A stretch of 64,000 bases of DNA. Origin: Ensifer sp. MPMI2T (GTDB lineage: Bacteria; Pseudomonadota; Alphaproteobacteria; Rhizobiales; Rhizobiaceae). The number at the start of each line of letters is the position of its first letter. Position 1 is the first letter of the stretch. The DNA is taken from positions 112,330 to 176,329 of the forward strand of contig NZ_SRXN01000014.1 of the NCBI RefSeq assembly GCF_004827385.1. The letters are read 5' to 3'. Shown here piece by piece: positions 1 through 8,088 of this stretch. The notes beneath the pieces were generated by a model that saw only the letters and a program-made list of their open reading frames with translations, made no database searches and was not told where the DNA came from. The translations under genes were made by a program, and so were the position numbers.

Positions 1-1
1 C

Positions 2-604
2 TTGATGAAGATGGGTGTTGAAGTCTGCACCGGCCGGCCGGTCACCGCCTGTGATGAAGACGGCGTCTCGATCGGAGACGAGTTCGTTCCGAGCCGCACG
101 GTCATTTGGGCGGCAGGCGTTCAGGCGTCCAAGGCCGCCGAATGGGTTGGAGCGGAGAAGGATCGCGCGGGAAGGGCGCTCGTGGAACCAGACCTGACGG
201 TCACGGGGCACCCAGACATCTTCATCGTGGGCGACACCGCTTCCGTAAAGACGGAAGACGGCAATCCGGTACCCGGCATCGCGCCCGCGGCGAAGCAACA
301 GGGGAAATATGTTGCGGCGGTCATCAAGGCGCGGCGCTTACAAAAGCCCGCGCCCGCGCCTTTCCGCTACAGACACCTCGGTAATCTGGCGACTATTGGC
401 CCGAGCTCGGCTGTCATCGACTTCGGGAACCTTCGACTGAAGGGTTCGCTCGCCTGGTGGATATGGGGGCTGGCCCACATTTACTTCCTGATCGGCACGC
501 GCAGCCGAATGGCCGTCGCGCTCAGCTGGCTCTGGGTCTTCACGACAGGACATCACTCGGCGCGCCTCATCACGCAGAAAGAGACACTTAAAAACGAAGT
601 CTGA
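2..604 (+). CDS. ndh: type II NADH dehydrogenase, C-terminal part (5' end outside window)
   Basis: The reading frame is open from the window edge, so the N-terminal FAD-binding half is missing. The visible 200 residues contain the second dinucleotide-fold end with the motif VIWAAGVQAS, the FAD-contact segment IFIVGDTAS, and a hydrophobic C-terminal tail (WWIWGLAHIYFLIGTRSRMAV) that anchors NDH-2 enzymes at the membrane. Family members move electrons from NADH to quinone without pumping protons. The stop is at 602-604 and no downstream gene is joined to it. An NAD(P)/FAD oxidoreductase of another substrate class is possible, but the tail is characteristic of NDH-2. Confidence 0.88.
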   Translation: MMKMGVEVCTGRPVTACDEDGVSIGDEFVPSRTVIWAAGVQASKAAEWVGAEKDRAGRALVEPDLTVTGHPDIFIVGDTASVKTEDGNPVPGIAPAAKQQGKYVAAVIKARRLQKPAPAPFRYRHLGNLATIGPSSAVIDFGNLRLKGSLAWWIWGLAHIYFLIGTRSRMAVALSWLWVFTTGHHSARLITQKETLKNEV

Positions 605-669
605 GCGCGGCAGCAGGCAGCGCAAATATCGATCGGCATGGGATCAACGACATACATGGGGGCTTTACT

Positions 670-1052
670 ATGTCGTTTCTAGCAAATGTCAGTATAAAAC
701 TGAAGATCCTTCTGCTGGTGGCGCCGATTTGCGCAATCGGCATAACCGGACTGACGTTTGTGTCGCTCAAATATCGAAGCGCTTCCCAGAGCTATGTCAG
801 CTTCATCGCTGAGGATCAGGCAGCGGCTATTCAGATGGCGAGGGGCGAGCCAGGGACTTACTGCGCTGAGCTACAACGCTTACCAGGTCATGTCCTATGA
901 CACCAAGGACCCGAACATCAAAAAATTCGCTCTCTATTATGAGAACAACAAGGCGAAGTTGCTTTCCGAACTTCGCGTCGTCAAGCGGCTGGCTCCCGAT
1001 CAGAAGGAGAGTGGCCTTTGCCGAAAACACATCAGCAGACCAAACCTGACTA
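670..1052 (+). pseudogene. methyl-accepting chemotaxis protein, N-terminal remnant with frameshifts
   Basis: The frame starting at 670 reads an N-terminal transmembrane helix (KILLLVAPICAIGITGLTFVSL) followed by a periplasmic-looking segment. It loses sense near 845. Sense resumes in another frame (SYNAYQVMSYDTKDPNIKKF, then LYYENNKAKLLSELRVVKRL), and after a second shift near 1007 it ends as FAENTSADQT-stop. This is the start of the ligand-binding domain of a rhizobial chemoreceptor. HAMP and signalling domains are absent. The remnant runs into a dispersed repeat. I infer a dead gene, truncated by rearrangement next to the repeat. Confidence 0.75.
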
Positions 1053-1200
1053 TCGCAGGATCAAATCCCGCCCTCGCAACAAACCTGCGTGAGAGACTCG
1101 CGTAATCTCAATCAGTTAGCTGCGGCGAATTTGGAAAAAAGAACAGCTATTCAACAAAAATCAAAGGCTTAAGAGCGTAGGGGCAAATCGGAGGTGCTGC
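1045..1200 (+). repeat. dispersed repeat, copy A
   Basis: This stretch shares a diverged core with copies near 15220 and 38390: CCTCGCAACNAACCTGC, then TGAGA, then TAATCTCAA or a close variant about 15 bases on, followed by a GAACRNAA-rich tail. In this copy the left part (GCAGGATCAAATCCCGC at 1056-1072) resembles a tRNA T-arm. It follows directly on the broken chemoreceptor gene. The copies are far from identical, so the element is old. No transposase is associated with it. Confidence 0.6.
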
Positions 1201-1382
1201 ACCCGCAACCAAAACTGCGATGTCAGCGATATAGGCGCATCACTGCCTCCTTCGGGCTACAGGCGCCGCAGCCAGTCTTTTGCCCCGACGTTACTTGCAG
1301 GCCTCTTGACAGATAACGACTCAAAGTGCAGATTGCCGGCAATCGGCAGGCGGCACTCCGGGAGTGTCATTGGGAGGAATGG
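1196..1382 (+). promoter_or_regulatory. intergenic promoter/operator region of the GntR-led block
   Basis: A -35-like TTGACA lies at 1306-1311 with a poor -10 (CAGATT, 1329-1334) at 17 bp spacing. Overlapping it is a perfect 14-bp palindrome, GATTGCCGGCAATC (1331-1344), and just before the ribosome-binding site is CACTCC-G-GGAGTG (1354-1366). FadR-subfamily GntR proteins usually repress their own promoters through palindromes, so the first is a candidate operator. The remaining bases show no coding sense. Confidence 0.4.
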
Positions 1383-2123
1383 ATGGAAAACGGTGAAACT
1401 GCCAAACCAAGCGTGAGCAGCAGCTTTCATGTGCTTCGAAACGTGTCCATTTCGGAACTCGTCTACCAGCAGGTGCACGAGAAGATCCTGTCAGGCGAGT
1501 TGCAGCCTGGCGAACACATGAACGAAAACCGACTGGCTGCCTCGCTCGGCGTGAGCAGGGCATCGGTTCGCGAAGCGCTGCGGCAGCTCGAGAAGGACGG
1601 CCTGATCGAGATCACAAAGAACAAGGGTCCTTTTGTCCGCGATATGCCGTCCGAAGAGGCGTGGGAGCTTTACGACATCCGCGCGTCGCTCGAAGGGCTT
1701 GCGGCCGAGCTGGCTGCGAAAAACCGAACGGATGAAGATCTTCGTCTCCTTACCCAGTGCCTCGAAAACATGGATCTCGCCATCGACCGTGGAGATGAGG
1801 CGGGCATATTCCAGTACGCCGTCGAATTTCATCGGATTGTCGCCGCGACCTCCGGCAGTCAGAACTTGTTCAACATGCTGAATGGCGTATGGGGGCGGCT
1901 CGTCCTGTTCCGCAGCAAGTTCTCGCGCCTTCATCTTGGTGACCCTGGCAGCGCCGAGGAGAAACGGATCTTGGCGGCGATCCAGGGGCGGGACGCCGAA
2001 GCGGCATCGGCTCTTATGAGAGCCCATATCATCGGCGGCAAAGAGGGCCTGATGAAGCATGCGCAGGAGCATGAAGCGAAGACCGAAAGTAAGGTTGCCA
2101 CAGGCGGAAGGAAGCGGCCATGA
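1383..2123 (+). CDS. GntR family (FadR subfamily) transcriptional regulator
   Basis: A 246-residue regulator. Residues about 25-85 form a winged helix with the GntR signature ([18 protein letters not shown], then [19 protein letters not shown]). The remainder is the all-helical FCD ligand domain, with [15 protein letters not shown], an EFHRIV segment and a C-terminal histidine in MRAHI that usually help bind metal and effector. The start at 1383 is preferred over 1326 because GGAGG (1373-1377) sits five bases before it. The gene overlaps the following ATPase gene (ATGA), so it is probably cotranscribed with and controls the importer and oxidase genes. The effector is unknown; a basic amino acid or an opine is a reasonable guess. 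Confidence 0.88.
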   Translation: MENGETAKPSVSSSFHVLRNVSISELVYQQVHEKILSGELQPGEHMNENRLAASLGVSRASVREALRQLEKDGLIEITKNKGPFVRDMPSEEAWELYDIRASLEGLAAELAAKNRTDEDLRLLTQCLENMDLAIDRGDEAGIFQYAVEFHRIVAATSGSQNLFNMLNGVWGRLVLFRSKFSRLHLGDPGSAEEKRILAAIQGRDAEAASALMRAHIIGGKEGLMKHAQEHEAKTESKVATGGRKRP

Positions 2124-2974
2124 AGTCTTCCCGACCGGCGATCGCTTCTGTCACCCAGAGTGCAGGCGTTACACAACTCACGGCGATGCGTAGCCCTTCC
2201 GTGCAGAGCAATCGCGCGACCCTGATCGCCGAAGATATTCATAAGAGTTTCGGCACTCTTGAGGTGCTGAAGGGTATCTCGCTCGAAGCAGACCGAGGCG
2301 ACGTGATCTCCATCATCGGTAGTTCGGGTTCCGGCAAAAGCACTTTCCTGCGCTGCATGAACTTCCTTGAGACGCCAAGCAAGGGCCGGATCGCGGTTGG
2401 TTCGGACGAAATCAGAATCGAAACTGATCATAAGGGCCGGCTTATCGGGCTCGATCGAAAGAAGATCGACCGGATGCGGATGCAGCTTGGCATGGTGTTT
2501 CAGAGCTTCAATCTTTGGTCGCACATGACGGTTCTCGAAAATGTCATGGAAGGGCCTGTGCATGTGCTCAAGCAACCCAAAAACGAGGTGCGCGACAGGG
2601 CGATGGACTATCTCGGCAAAGTTGGAATTGCCGAAAAGCATGCCAGCTATCCATCCGAACTGTCCGGAGGACAGCAGCAGCGCGTGAGCATCGCCAGAGC
2701 ACTTGCCATGCAACCCTCAGCGCTGTTGTTCGACGAGCCTACATCCGCGCTCGATCCAGAGCTGGTGGGCGAGGTTCTCAAGGTTATCCGACAACTCGCG
2801 GAAGAAGGCCGAACCATGGTCGTGGTCACCCACGAAATGGGCTTTGCGCGCGACGTGTCGAACAAGGTCATTTTTCTCGAAAAGGGGAGGATCGAGGAGC
2901 AGGGTACGCCAGATCAGGTATTCCGAAACCCATCTTCGTCGCGCTGCCGCGAGTTTCTCGCGAGCGTTCTCTAG
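2120..2974 (+). CDS. polar amino acid ABC transporter, ATP-binding protein
   Basis: This 284-residue ATPase belongs to the HisP/GlnQ/OccP/NocP group. It has Walker A GSSGSGKS at about residue 67, the Q-loop [10 protein letters not shown], signature [14 protein letters not shown] near 180 and Walker [12 protein letters not shown] near 202, followed by the H-loop VVTHEMGFA. It would energise uptake of an amino acid or opine through the two permeases encoded at 3967-5402. Translation probably starts within the end of the GntR gene (ATGA overlap), although an ATG at 2186 would remove a poorly conserved N-terminal extension. The order ATPase, binding protein, Q, M matches nopaline (nocPTQM) clusters. 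Confidence 0.9.
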   Translation: MKSSRPAIASVTQSAGVTQLTAMRSPSVQSNRATLIAEDIHKSFGTLEVLKGISLEADRGDVISIIGSSGSGKSTFLRCMNFLETPSKGRIAVGSDEIRIETDHKGRLIGLDRKKIDRMRMQLGMVFQSFNLWSHMTVLENVMEGPVHVLKQPKNEVRDRAMDYLGKVGIAEKHASYPSELSGGQQQRVSIARALAMQPSALLFDEPTSALDPELVGEVLKVIRQLAEEGRTMVVVTHEMGFARDVSNKVIFLEKGRIEEQGTPDQVFRNPSSSRCREFLASVL

Positions 2975-3036
2975 CGCCGCGGTACCGCAACACCGATCAA
3001 TAACATCAACAAAAAACGAACCACTGAGGTGAACAT

Positions 3037-3888
3037 ATGAAAATCTCCAAACTAAACATTCTGCTCGCAACACTGGCGGGCGCCATAGTTCTTGCTGGGC
3101 CGGCGGCGGCCGAAGACCGCAAGAGCATCACGTTTGCAACGGACGCCACTTACGCGCCCTTCGAGTCCAAAGACGCCAGCGGCAATCTGGAAGGTTTTGA
3201 TATTGATCTAAGCAAGGACTTGTGCAGTCGCGCGAAGATCGAATGCACGATCATCGAGCAGGCCTGGGATGGTATCATCCCATCTCTCGTCGCTGGCCGT
3301 TACGACGCCATCCTTGCCGCCATGGACATCAATGCGGAGCGGGAAAAGGTCATTTCTTTCACCCAGCCCTACATCAAGACACCAATTCGTTTCATCGCGC
3401 CGAAGGCCAGTTCGCTGCCGCAGTATAAGGTTGGGCTGGACGACCTGACGCTTGACGACGTGAGCCCGGAGGAACGGGCGGAGCTCGAAAAACTGGCGGC
3501 CGCCTTCGACGGAAAGAAGGTCGGCGTACAGGTCAGCACTACGGCCGAATCTTTCATGACACAGTTCATGCCAAACGTCGAGCTTGCGAGCTACGACACG
3601 CCGGACAATATGATCCTCGATCTGAATTCCGGCCGCATCGACGCAAGCTTGTCTACACTCGCTCGCCTCAAGCCACTGCTTGAGAAGCCTGAGGGGAAGG
3701 ACCTGGCAATTTTCGGACCGAACATGACGGGCGGCCCATTCGGCAAGGGCACCGGAATTGGCCTGCGGAAGGAAGACGGTGAGCTCCGCGAGAGGTTGAA
3801 CAAGGCCATTGGCGAAGCAGTAGCCGACGGCACCATCGAGAAGCTGTCGATGAAGTGGCTCGGCTTCGACGCCACACCGAAACAGTAA
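3037..3888 (+). CDS. periplasmic amino-acid-binding protein of ABC transporter
   Basis: A 283-residue family-3 solute-binding protein. Residues 1-25 are a signal peptide ending PAAA before EDRK. The mature domain starts with ITFATDATYAPFE and has LEGFDIDLSKDLC, then WDGIIPSLVAGRYDAILAAM, the standard amino-acid contact segments seen in HisJ/ArgT/OccT/NocT-type proteins. It would deliver substrate to the inner-membrane permeases. GAGGTG lies just before the ATG. A stable hairpin follows the gene and may protect the transcript, which is common because binding protein is needed in excess. The ligand cannot be read directly; the surrounding enzymes suggest an arginine or ornithine derivative, opine or imino acid. 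Confidence 0.9.
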   Translation: MKISKLNILLATLAGAIVLAGPAAAEDRKSITFATDATYAPFESKDASGNLEGFDIDLSKDLCSRAKIECTIIEQAWDGIIPSLVAGRYDAILAAMDINAEREKVISFTQPYIKTPIRFIAPKASSLPQYKVGLDDLTLDDVSPEERAELEKLAAAFDGKKVGVQVSTTAESFMTQFMPNVELASYDTPDNMILDLNSGRIDASLSTLARLKPLLEKPEGKDLAIFGPNMTGGPFGKGTGIGLRKEDGELRERLNKAIGEAVADGTIEKLSMKWLGFDATPKQ

Positions 3889-3896
3889 GCGCAGAG

Positions 3897-3933
3897 GTCG
3901 GAGCGCGGGCCCGTGTTCGTCCGCGACTCCGAC
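3897..3933 (+). other. stable intra-operon hairpin after the binding-protein gene
   Basis: GTCGGAG (3897-3903) pairs with CTCCGAC (3927-3933), and CGCGG (3904-3908) with CCGCG (3921-3925), leaving a single bulged A. There is no T-run, so it is unlikely to be a strong terminator. Hairpins between binding-protein and permease genes often stabilise the upstream message and make binding protein more abundant than permease. Confidence 0.6.
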
Positions 3934-3966
3934 ATTATCGATGCTCGCTGAACGGAGTTAAGTTCG

Positions 3967-4677
3967 ATGGATCTCTCACTTTTTGGATGGGGCAATGCCG
4001 GCTGGGCCGATGAACTGACCCGCGGGGCGGTCATGACACTCGTCGTCGCGACTTGTGCTTTCGCACTCGGCATCCTCATCGGGTCAGCCTTCGCCGCCGC
4101 GAAGCTGTCGAGGTTCTGGCCACTTCGGCTCCTTGGCGACGTTTACACGACTGTCGTGCGGGGTGTACCGGAACTGCTGATCATCTTCCTTGTGTTTTTT
4201 GGCGGGGGATCGCTGCTGCGATACGTCGCCAACGCGCTCTTCGGCTTCGAAGGCTATATCGAGCCGCCGGTCTTTGTCATCGGGTTGCTGTGCATTGCAG
4301 TGAGCGCGGGCGCATATTCTACGGAGGTGATCCGGGCCGCGGTTCTCGCAATCCCGAAGGGCCAGATCGAGGCGGCGAAAGCTGTCGGAATGGCGCCAGC
4401 CATGCGCTTGCGCCGGATCCTCATCCCGCAGGCGGCGAGATATGCGCTACCCGGCATGGGCAATGTCTGGCAATACACCTTGAAGGACACTTCCCTGATT
4501 TCGATCATCGGGCTCGTTGAGATCATGCGCGCCGCCGCTGTCGGGGCCGGCTCAACCAAAGAGCCGTTCACATTCTATCTCGCGGCATTTGTTCTCTTTC
4601 TCTTGCTCACTTCTGTGTCGAACCGCGGATTTGTGCGGGCTGAAAAGTGGGCAAACCGCGGCGTAAGGAGCCGGTGA
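3967..4677 (+). CDS. amino acid ABC transporter permease (HisQ/OccQ/NocQ type)
   Basis: An integral membrane protein of 236 residues with about five hydrophobic segments. It shows the family EAA loop (GQIEAAKAVGMAPAMRLRRILIPQA) that contacts the ATPase, and the upstream signature VVRGVPELLIIFLVFFGG. It pairs with the next gene to form the heterodimeric channel. It ends at 4677 where the partner begins (TGATG), indicating translational coupling. A ribosome-binding site (ACGGAG) is present upstream. Confidence 0.9.
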   Translation: MDLSLFGWGNAGWADELTRGAVMTLVVATCAFALGILIGSAFAAAKLSRFWPLRLLGDVYTTVVRGVPELLIIFLVFFGGGSLLRYVANALFGFEGYIEPPVFVIGLLCIAVSAGAYSTEVIRAAVLAIPKGQIEAAKAVGMAPAMRLRRILIPQAARYALPGMGNVWQYTLKDTSLISIIGLVEIMRAAAVGAGSTKEPFTFYLAAFVLFLLLTSVSNRGFVRAEKWANRGVRSR

Positions 4678-5402
4678 TGGATTTCGACCTTATGCGTGAG
4701 GCCTTTCCGAAACTTATTGCTGCCGTTCCCGCGACTCTCGCGTTGGCTACAGTTTCGCTTTGCTTTGGTTTCGCGCTCGCACTGCTACTGGCCCTGATGC
4801 GCGTCTCGAACAACCGGTTTCTGTCCGCCTTTGCCTATGGCTACGTGTACATCATCCGCTCGACGCCGCTCCTGGTTCAGATGTTCCTGATCTATTATGG
4901 ATCCGGGCAATTCAGATCCTTCTTCGAAGCAGTCGGATTGTGGAGCTTTTTCCGGGACGCCTGGTTTTGCGCGATCCTGGCGCTCAGCCTCAGCACGGCC
5001 GCCTATAGCACCGAGATCATACGGGGCGCGATACAGGCCGTGCCTTTAGGTCAGATTGAGGCGGCTCGCGCAGTCGGAATGTCCGGCATCCTGCAATTCC
5101 GTCGCATCGTATTTCCAATCGCGGTGCGCCTGGCGCTGCCTGCTTACGGCAATGAGATCATCCTCATGGTCAAGTCGACGTCGCTGGCGTCCACAATCAC
5201 CATCCTGGAAGTGGCCGGCGTCGCTAAACAGATCATCTCCAATACCTATCGACCAGTCGAAATATTTGTGATTGCCGGAGCAATCTACCTGTCGATCAAC
5301 TTCATCGTCAGTCGGTCGGTCATGGTGATCGAACTGTGGCTCAGCCCTCACCGTCGTGCAGAACGCGCTGCAAGTCCAGTGTCCTCCGCCGCCGGCCATT
5401 AG
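4677..5402 (+). CDS. amino acid ABC transporter permease (HisM/OccM/NocM type)
   Basis: The second permease of the importer, about 241 residues. The ATG at 4677 overlaps the stop of the previous gene by one base and follows AAGGAG; an upstream GTG at 4647 is less likely. It carries IIRSTPLLVQMFLIYYG and the EAA loop GQIEAARAVGMSGILQFRRI, with five predicted membrane helices. Together with the Q-type permease it forms the transmembrane channel for the ligand brought by the 3037-3888 product. The C-terminus is hydrophilic and ends in a low-complexity AAS-rich tail. Confidence 0.9.
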   Translation: MDFDLMREAFPKLIAAVPATLALATVSLCFGFALALLLALMRVSNNRFLSAFAYGYVYIIRSTPLLVQMFLIYYGSGQFRSFFEAVGLWSFFRDAWFCAILALSLSTAAYSTEIIRGAIQAVPLGQIEAARAVGMSGILQFRRIVFPIAVRLALPAYGNEIILMVKSTSLASTITILEVAGVAKQIISNTYRPVEIFVIAGAIYLSINFIVSRSVMVIELWLSPHRRAERAASPVSSAAGH

Positions 5403-5471
5403 TGGTCGCAGCAATTCAACCATCCGACTTGCCGCGCGGCGTCACGGTCCGCTGTTTTTGGGAATTAAAGA

Positions 5472-6632
5472 ATGATTGAGAAAATCCGCTCTGCTGCCAT
5501 GGCTCCGATCATAAACGCTGAAGTATTTGAAATCGAGGCGAAGCTTTGCACGCCTTACAAGTTGACCGAGGGAGTCTTGGTCGCAACTCAAGCCGTCCTC
5601 GTGAAGCTGACAGATGCCGATGGCACCGTGGGGTGGGGCGAAGCCAATCCGGCCGAGACGGTGGATGGCGAGACGCCAGCCGGTGTCATGCGTGTCCTGA
5701 AGGATACGCTTGTGCCAGTCGTTCTCGGTTCGAAAGAACCTAATCCGGGCACGATCGATGCCCGCGTCGACCAGCTGCTTCCGAGCCATCTCTGCGCCAA
5801 GGGCGCCGTCACGATGGCATTGTTGGACATTCTCGGCAAACGGCTGAACGTTTCCGTCGCGACGCTGCTCGGCGGGGCGATCCGCCGCTCGTTGCCGGTC
5901 CTTTGGCCCTTGAGCAATGGCACCGCCGAAGACGATATCCCCATCATTGAAGAGCGCGCCGGGCAGGGCTTTTCCAGCTTCATGCTGAAGATGGGTACGT
6001 CGCCCATCGCCAGCGAAATCAAGCGCGTCGCAGCCTTGGAGGCGCGATATGGCGAGCGCGTCAAGCTCATCGCAGATGCCAACCAGGGCTGGAGCTTCGA
6101 TCAGGCGCGTGAGTTCTTGGCCGGGATCGCCGGCTCGAGAATTGCCTTTGTCGAGGAGCCACTGGCAACTGACGTTATCAAAGGCATGGCCGATCTTTCG
6201 CGTGAGAGCCGGCTTCCGCTTTCTGCGGATGAGGCGATCATCGACCTTAGCGACGCCGCCGAGCTCGCCGCCGCCGAGGCCACCAAGATCTTCAGCATCA
6301 AGAGCAGCAAGAATGGCGGGCCACTGCGAGCGCAGCGGATCGCGGCAGCCGCGGAAGCCTTCGGCATCAACTGCTATATGAACTCAATGATCGAGTTCGG
6401 CATCACCCAGGCGGCGTCGCTGCAGCATGCGGTCACCGTCAGAAATCTCGTCGATGTCGGCCACGCCTACATGTCGACGCTGCGCCTGGTCGAAGATCCC
6501 ACGGACTTTTCGTCGTTCGTGCGCAACGGCTTCGTGCATCTGCCGGAACGCCCCGGATTGGGTGTCGGCATCGACGAGGCCCATGTCCGCCGGCTCACGA
6601 CCACCAGCTTCGTCCTCGGACCGCAAAGATGA
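5472..6632 (+). CDS. enolase-superfamily (mandelate racemase/muconate lactonizing) enzyme
   Basis: A 386-residue member of the MR/MLE enolase superfamily. Such enzymes abstract the proton alpha to a carboxylate and stabilise the enolate on Mg2+. Visible metal ligands are the Asp of LIADANQGW, the Glu of AFVEEPL and the Asp of LSADEAI; the acid/base lysine candidates are in FMLKMG and in IKSSKNGG. The N-terminal capping domain is complete. Next to an amino-acid oxidase and an ornithine cyclodeaminase, a dehydratase or epimerase acting on an amino acid, such as the known cis-3-hydroxyproline dehydratases, is plausible but unproven. A second in-frame ATG at 5502 could be the start. Confidence 0.85.
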   Translation: MIEKIRSAAMAPIINAEVFEIEAKLCTPYKLTEGVLVATQAVLVKLTDADGTVGWGEANPAETVDGETPAGVMRVLKDTLVPVVLGSKEPNPGTIDARVDQLLPSHLCAKGAVTMALLDILGKRLNVSVATLLGGAIRRSLPVLWPLSNGTAEDDIPIIEERAGQGFSSFMLKMGTSPIASEIKRVAALEARYGERVKLIADANQGWSFDQAREFLAGIAGSRIAFVEEPLATDVIKGMADLSRESRLPLSADEAIIDLSDAAELAAAEATKIFSIKSSKNGGPLRAQRIAAAAEAFGINCYMNSMIEFGITQAASLQHAVTVRNLVDVGHAYMSTLRLVEDPTDFSSFVRNGFVHLPERPGLGVGIDEAHVRRLTTTSFVLGPQR

Positions 6633-6635
6633 TTG

Positions 6636-7784
6636 ATGCTTCTTTCACCCAAGACGCGACGGCAATCCATGCAGGAAGTTGACCTGACCATTATTGGCGG
6701 CGGCCTCGTCGGTGCGTCCATTGCCTGGGGACTCGCTCGCTCCGGTGTGAAGCCGCTTGTCCTCGATGGTTCCGATCTCGACCTTAGGGCATCGCGGGCG
6801 AATTTCGCACTGGTGTGGGTACAAGGCAAAGGTCTGCATGCGCCGCATTATGCGCTGTGGTCAGCTGCTTCCGCGAACCGATGGCCGGGCATGGCGGCAG
6901 CGCTCTTGCAAGACAGCGGTGTCGACGTCGGCCTCGTTCAAGAAGGCGGTTTCACCTTTGCGCTTTCGGATGAAGAACTGACCGCCATGCGCGCCGACAT
7001 GGAGTACATTGCTATCGAGACGGCAGGGCGCGCGCCAAACTTCGAAATACTGGACGGCGCGGAAACGAAAAGCCGTGTACCACATCTTGGATCAGAGGTC
7101 GTTGGATCCGTCTATTCTGTGGCTGATGGCCATGTGAATGCGTTGCGTCTCTTTCATGCCCTCCATATCGCCATGGACAGGAAAGGGGTGAGCTATCGCC
7201 CCAATCACAAGGTGGAACTCGTTGACCCTGTCGCTGACGGTTTCATCTTGAAAGGGGAGGGTTTCTCCATTCTGTCCCGCAAGATTGTGCTGGCAGCCGG
7301 ACTGGACAATGAAAGGTTGGCGCCGATGGTCGGCCTTGCCTGCCCGCTCAAGCGAAGCAAGGGGCAAGTCCTCGTCACCGAAAAGTGCAAGCCCTTCCTG
7401 TCCTGCCTGTCGCCGACGATCCGCCAGACCGACGAAGGCGGCATCATGATTGGCGACAGCGAAGAAACCGATACGACAAGCATTGCCGCCTCCTCGGATA
7501 TCAGCGCGGTCCTTGCGAGCCGCGCTATTCGGATTTTCCCGGCACTTGCAGGCCTGAACCTCGTCCGCAGCTGGACTGGTTTCAGAGTGAAAACTGCGGA
7601 CGGCGTGCCGATCTACGATCAGTCGGAACGGTATCCGGGCGCCTTTCTCGTGGCCTGCCATTCCGGCGTGACGCTGGCGGCAAATCATTCGCTGGTCGTG
7701 GCGCCGCAGATAGCCGCCTCCAGGCTTGATGACGATCTGTCCGCATTCTCGGCAGGGAGGTTCCATGCTCAACAGACTGCGTGA
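6636..7784 (+). CDS. FAD-dependent amino acid/opine oxidase, beta-type subunit
   Basis: A D-amino-acid-oxidase-fold flavoprotein. The Rossmann motif IIGGGLVGASIAWGLARSG lies near the N-terminus, and the C-terminal flavin segment GVTLAANHSLVVAP is present. It resembles the beta subunits of octopine/nopaline oxidase (OoxB/NoxB), HcnC and D-hydroxyproline dehydrogenase. Those enzymes oxidise a secondary or primary amine to an imine with a partner alpha subunit and a small 2Fe-2S subunit, which are the next two genes. It starts just after the enolase gene stop; an ATG at 6669 is an alternative. The end overlaps the 2Fe-2S gene by 20 bases, which suggests coupled translation. Confidence 0.85.
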   Translation: MLLSPKTRRQSMQEVDLTIIGGGLVGASIAWGLARSGVKPLVLDGSDLDLRASRANFALVWVQGKGLHAPHYALWSAASANRWPGMAAALLQDSGVDVGLVQEGGFTFALSDEELTAMRADMEYIAIETAGRAPNFEILDGAETKSRVPHLGSEVVGSVYSVADGHVNALRLFHALHIAMDRKGVSYRPNHKVELVDPVADGFILKGEGFSILSRKIVLAAGLDNERLAPMVGLACPLKRSKGQVLVTEKCKPFLSCLSPTIRQTDEGGIMIGDSEETDTTSIAASSDISAVLASRAIRIFPALAGLNLVRSWTGFRVKTADGVPIYDQSERYPGAFLVACHSGVTLAANHSLVVAPQIAASRLDDDLSAFSAGRFHAQQTA

Positions 7785-8088
7785 GATCGAAGAGGCCGTT
7801 TCTTTCACCTTCGATGGCAAACGGATGCGGGCGCAACGCGGCGATATGCTCGCTTCTGCCTTGCTTGCCGCCGGAGTGGATCATGTCCGTCAATCCGTCG
7901 TCAGTGGCGCGCCGCGCGCGCCCTACTGTCTGATGGGCGTCTGCTTCGAGTGCCTGGTTACGATTGATGGCGTTCAAAACCGCCAAGCTTGCCTCGTCGA
8001 GGTCGAGGAGGGAATGACAGTGCTCAGCCAGCATGGCGCAATGGATCCCTTGGCACGGTTCCATGAAGACGAAGGGCGGCAGCCATGA
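7765..8088 (+). CDS. 2Fe-2S ferredoxin-like small subunit of amine oxidase (HcnA/gamma type)
   Basis: A 107-residue plant-type ferredoxin fold with ligand spacing C-x4-C-x2-C-x12-C in YCLMGVCFECLVTIDG to RQAC. These small subunits carry electrons between the two flavoprotein subunits of HcnABC-like and D-hydroxyproline dehydrogenase complexes. The start at 7765 is chosen for the strong AGGGAGG (7754-7760) upstream. The gene overlaps its neighbours on both sides (end of the beta subunit and ATGA with the alpha subunit), so the three subunits are translated together in fixed ratio. Confidence 0.87.
   Translation: MLNRLREIEEAVSFTFDGKRMRAQRGDMLASALLAAGVDHVRQSVVSGAPRAPYCLMGVCFECLVTIDGVQNRQACLVEVEEGMTVLSQHGAMDPLARFHEDEGRQP

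Noticed and set aside
1045..1085. Possible tRNA gene
   Set aside because: Only a T-arm-like and acceptor-like segment; no D-arm, anticodon arm or matching 5' acceptor strand.
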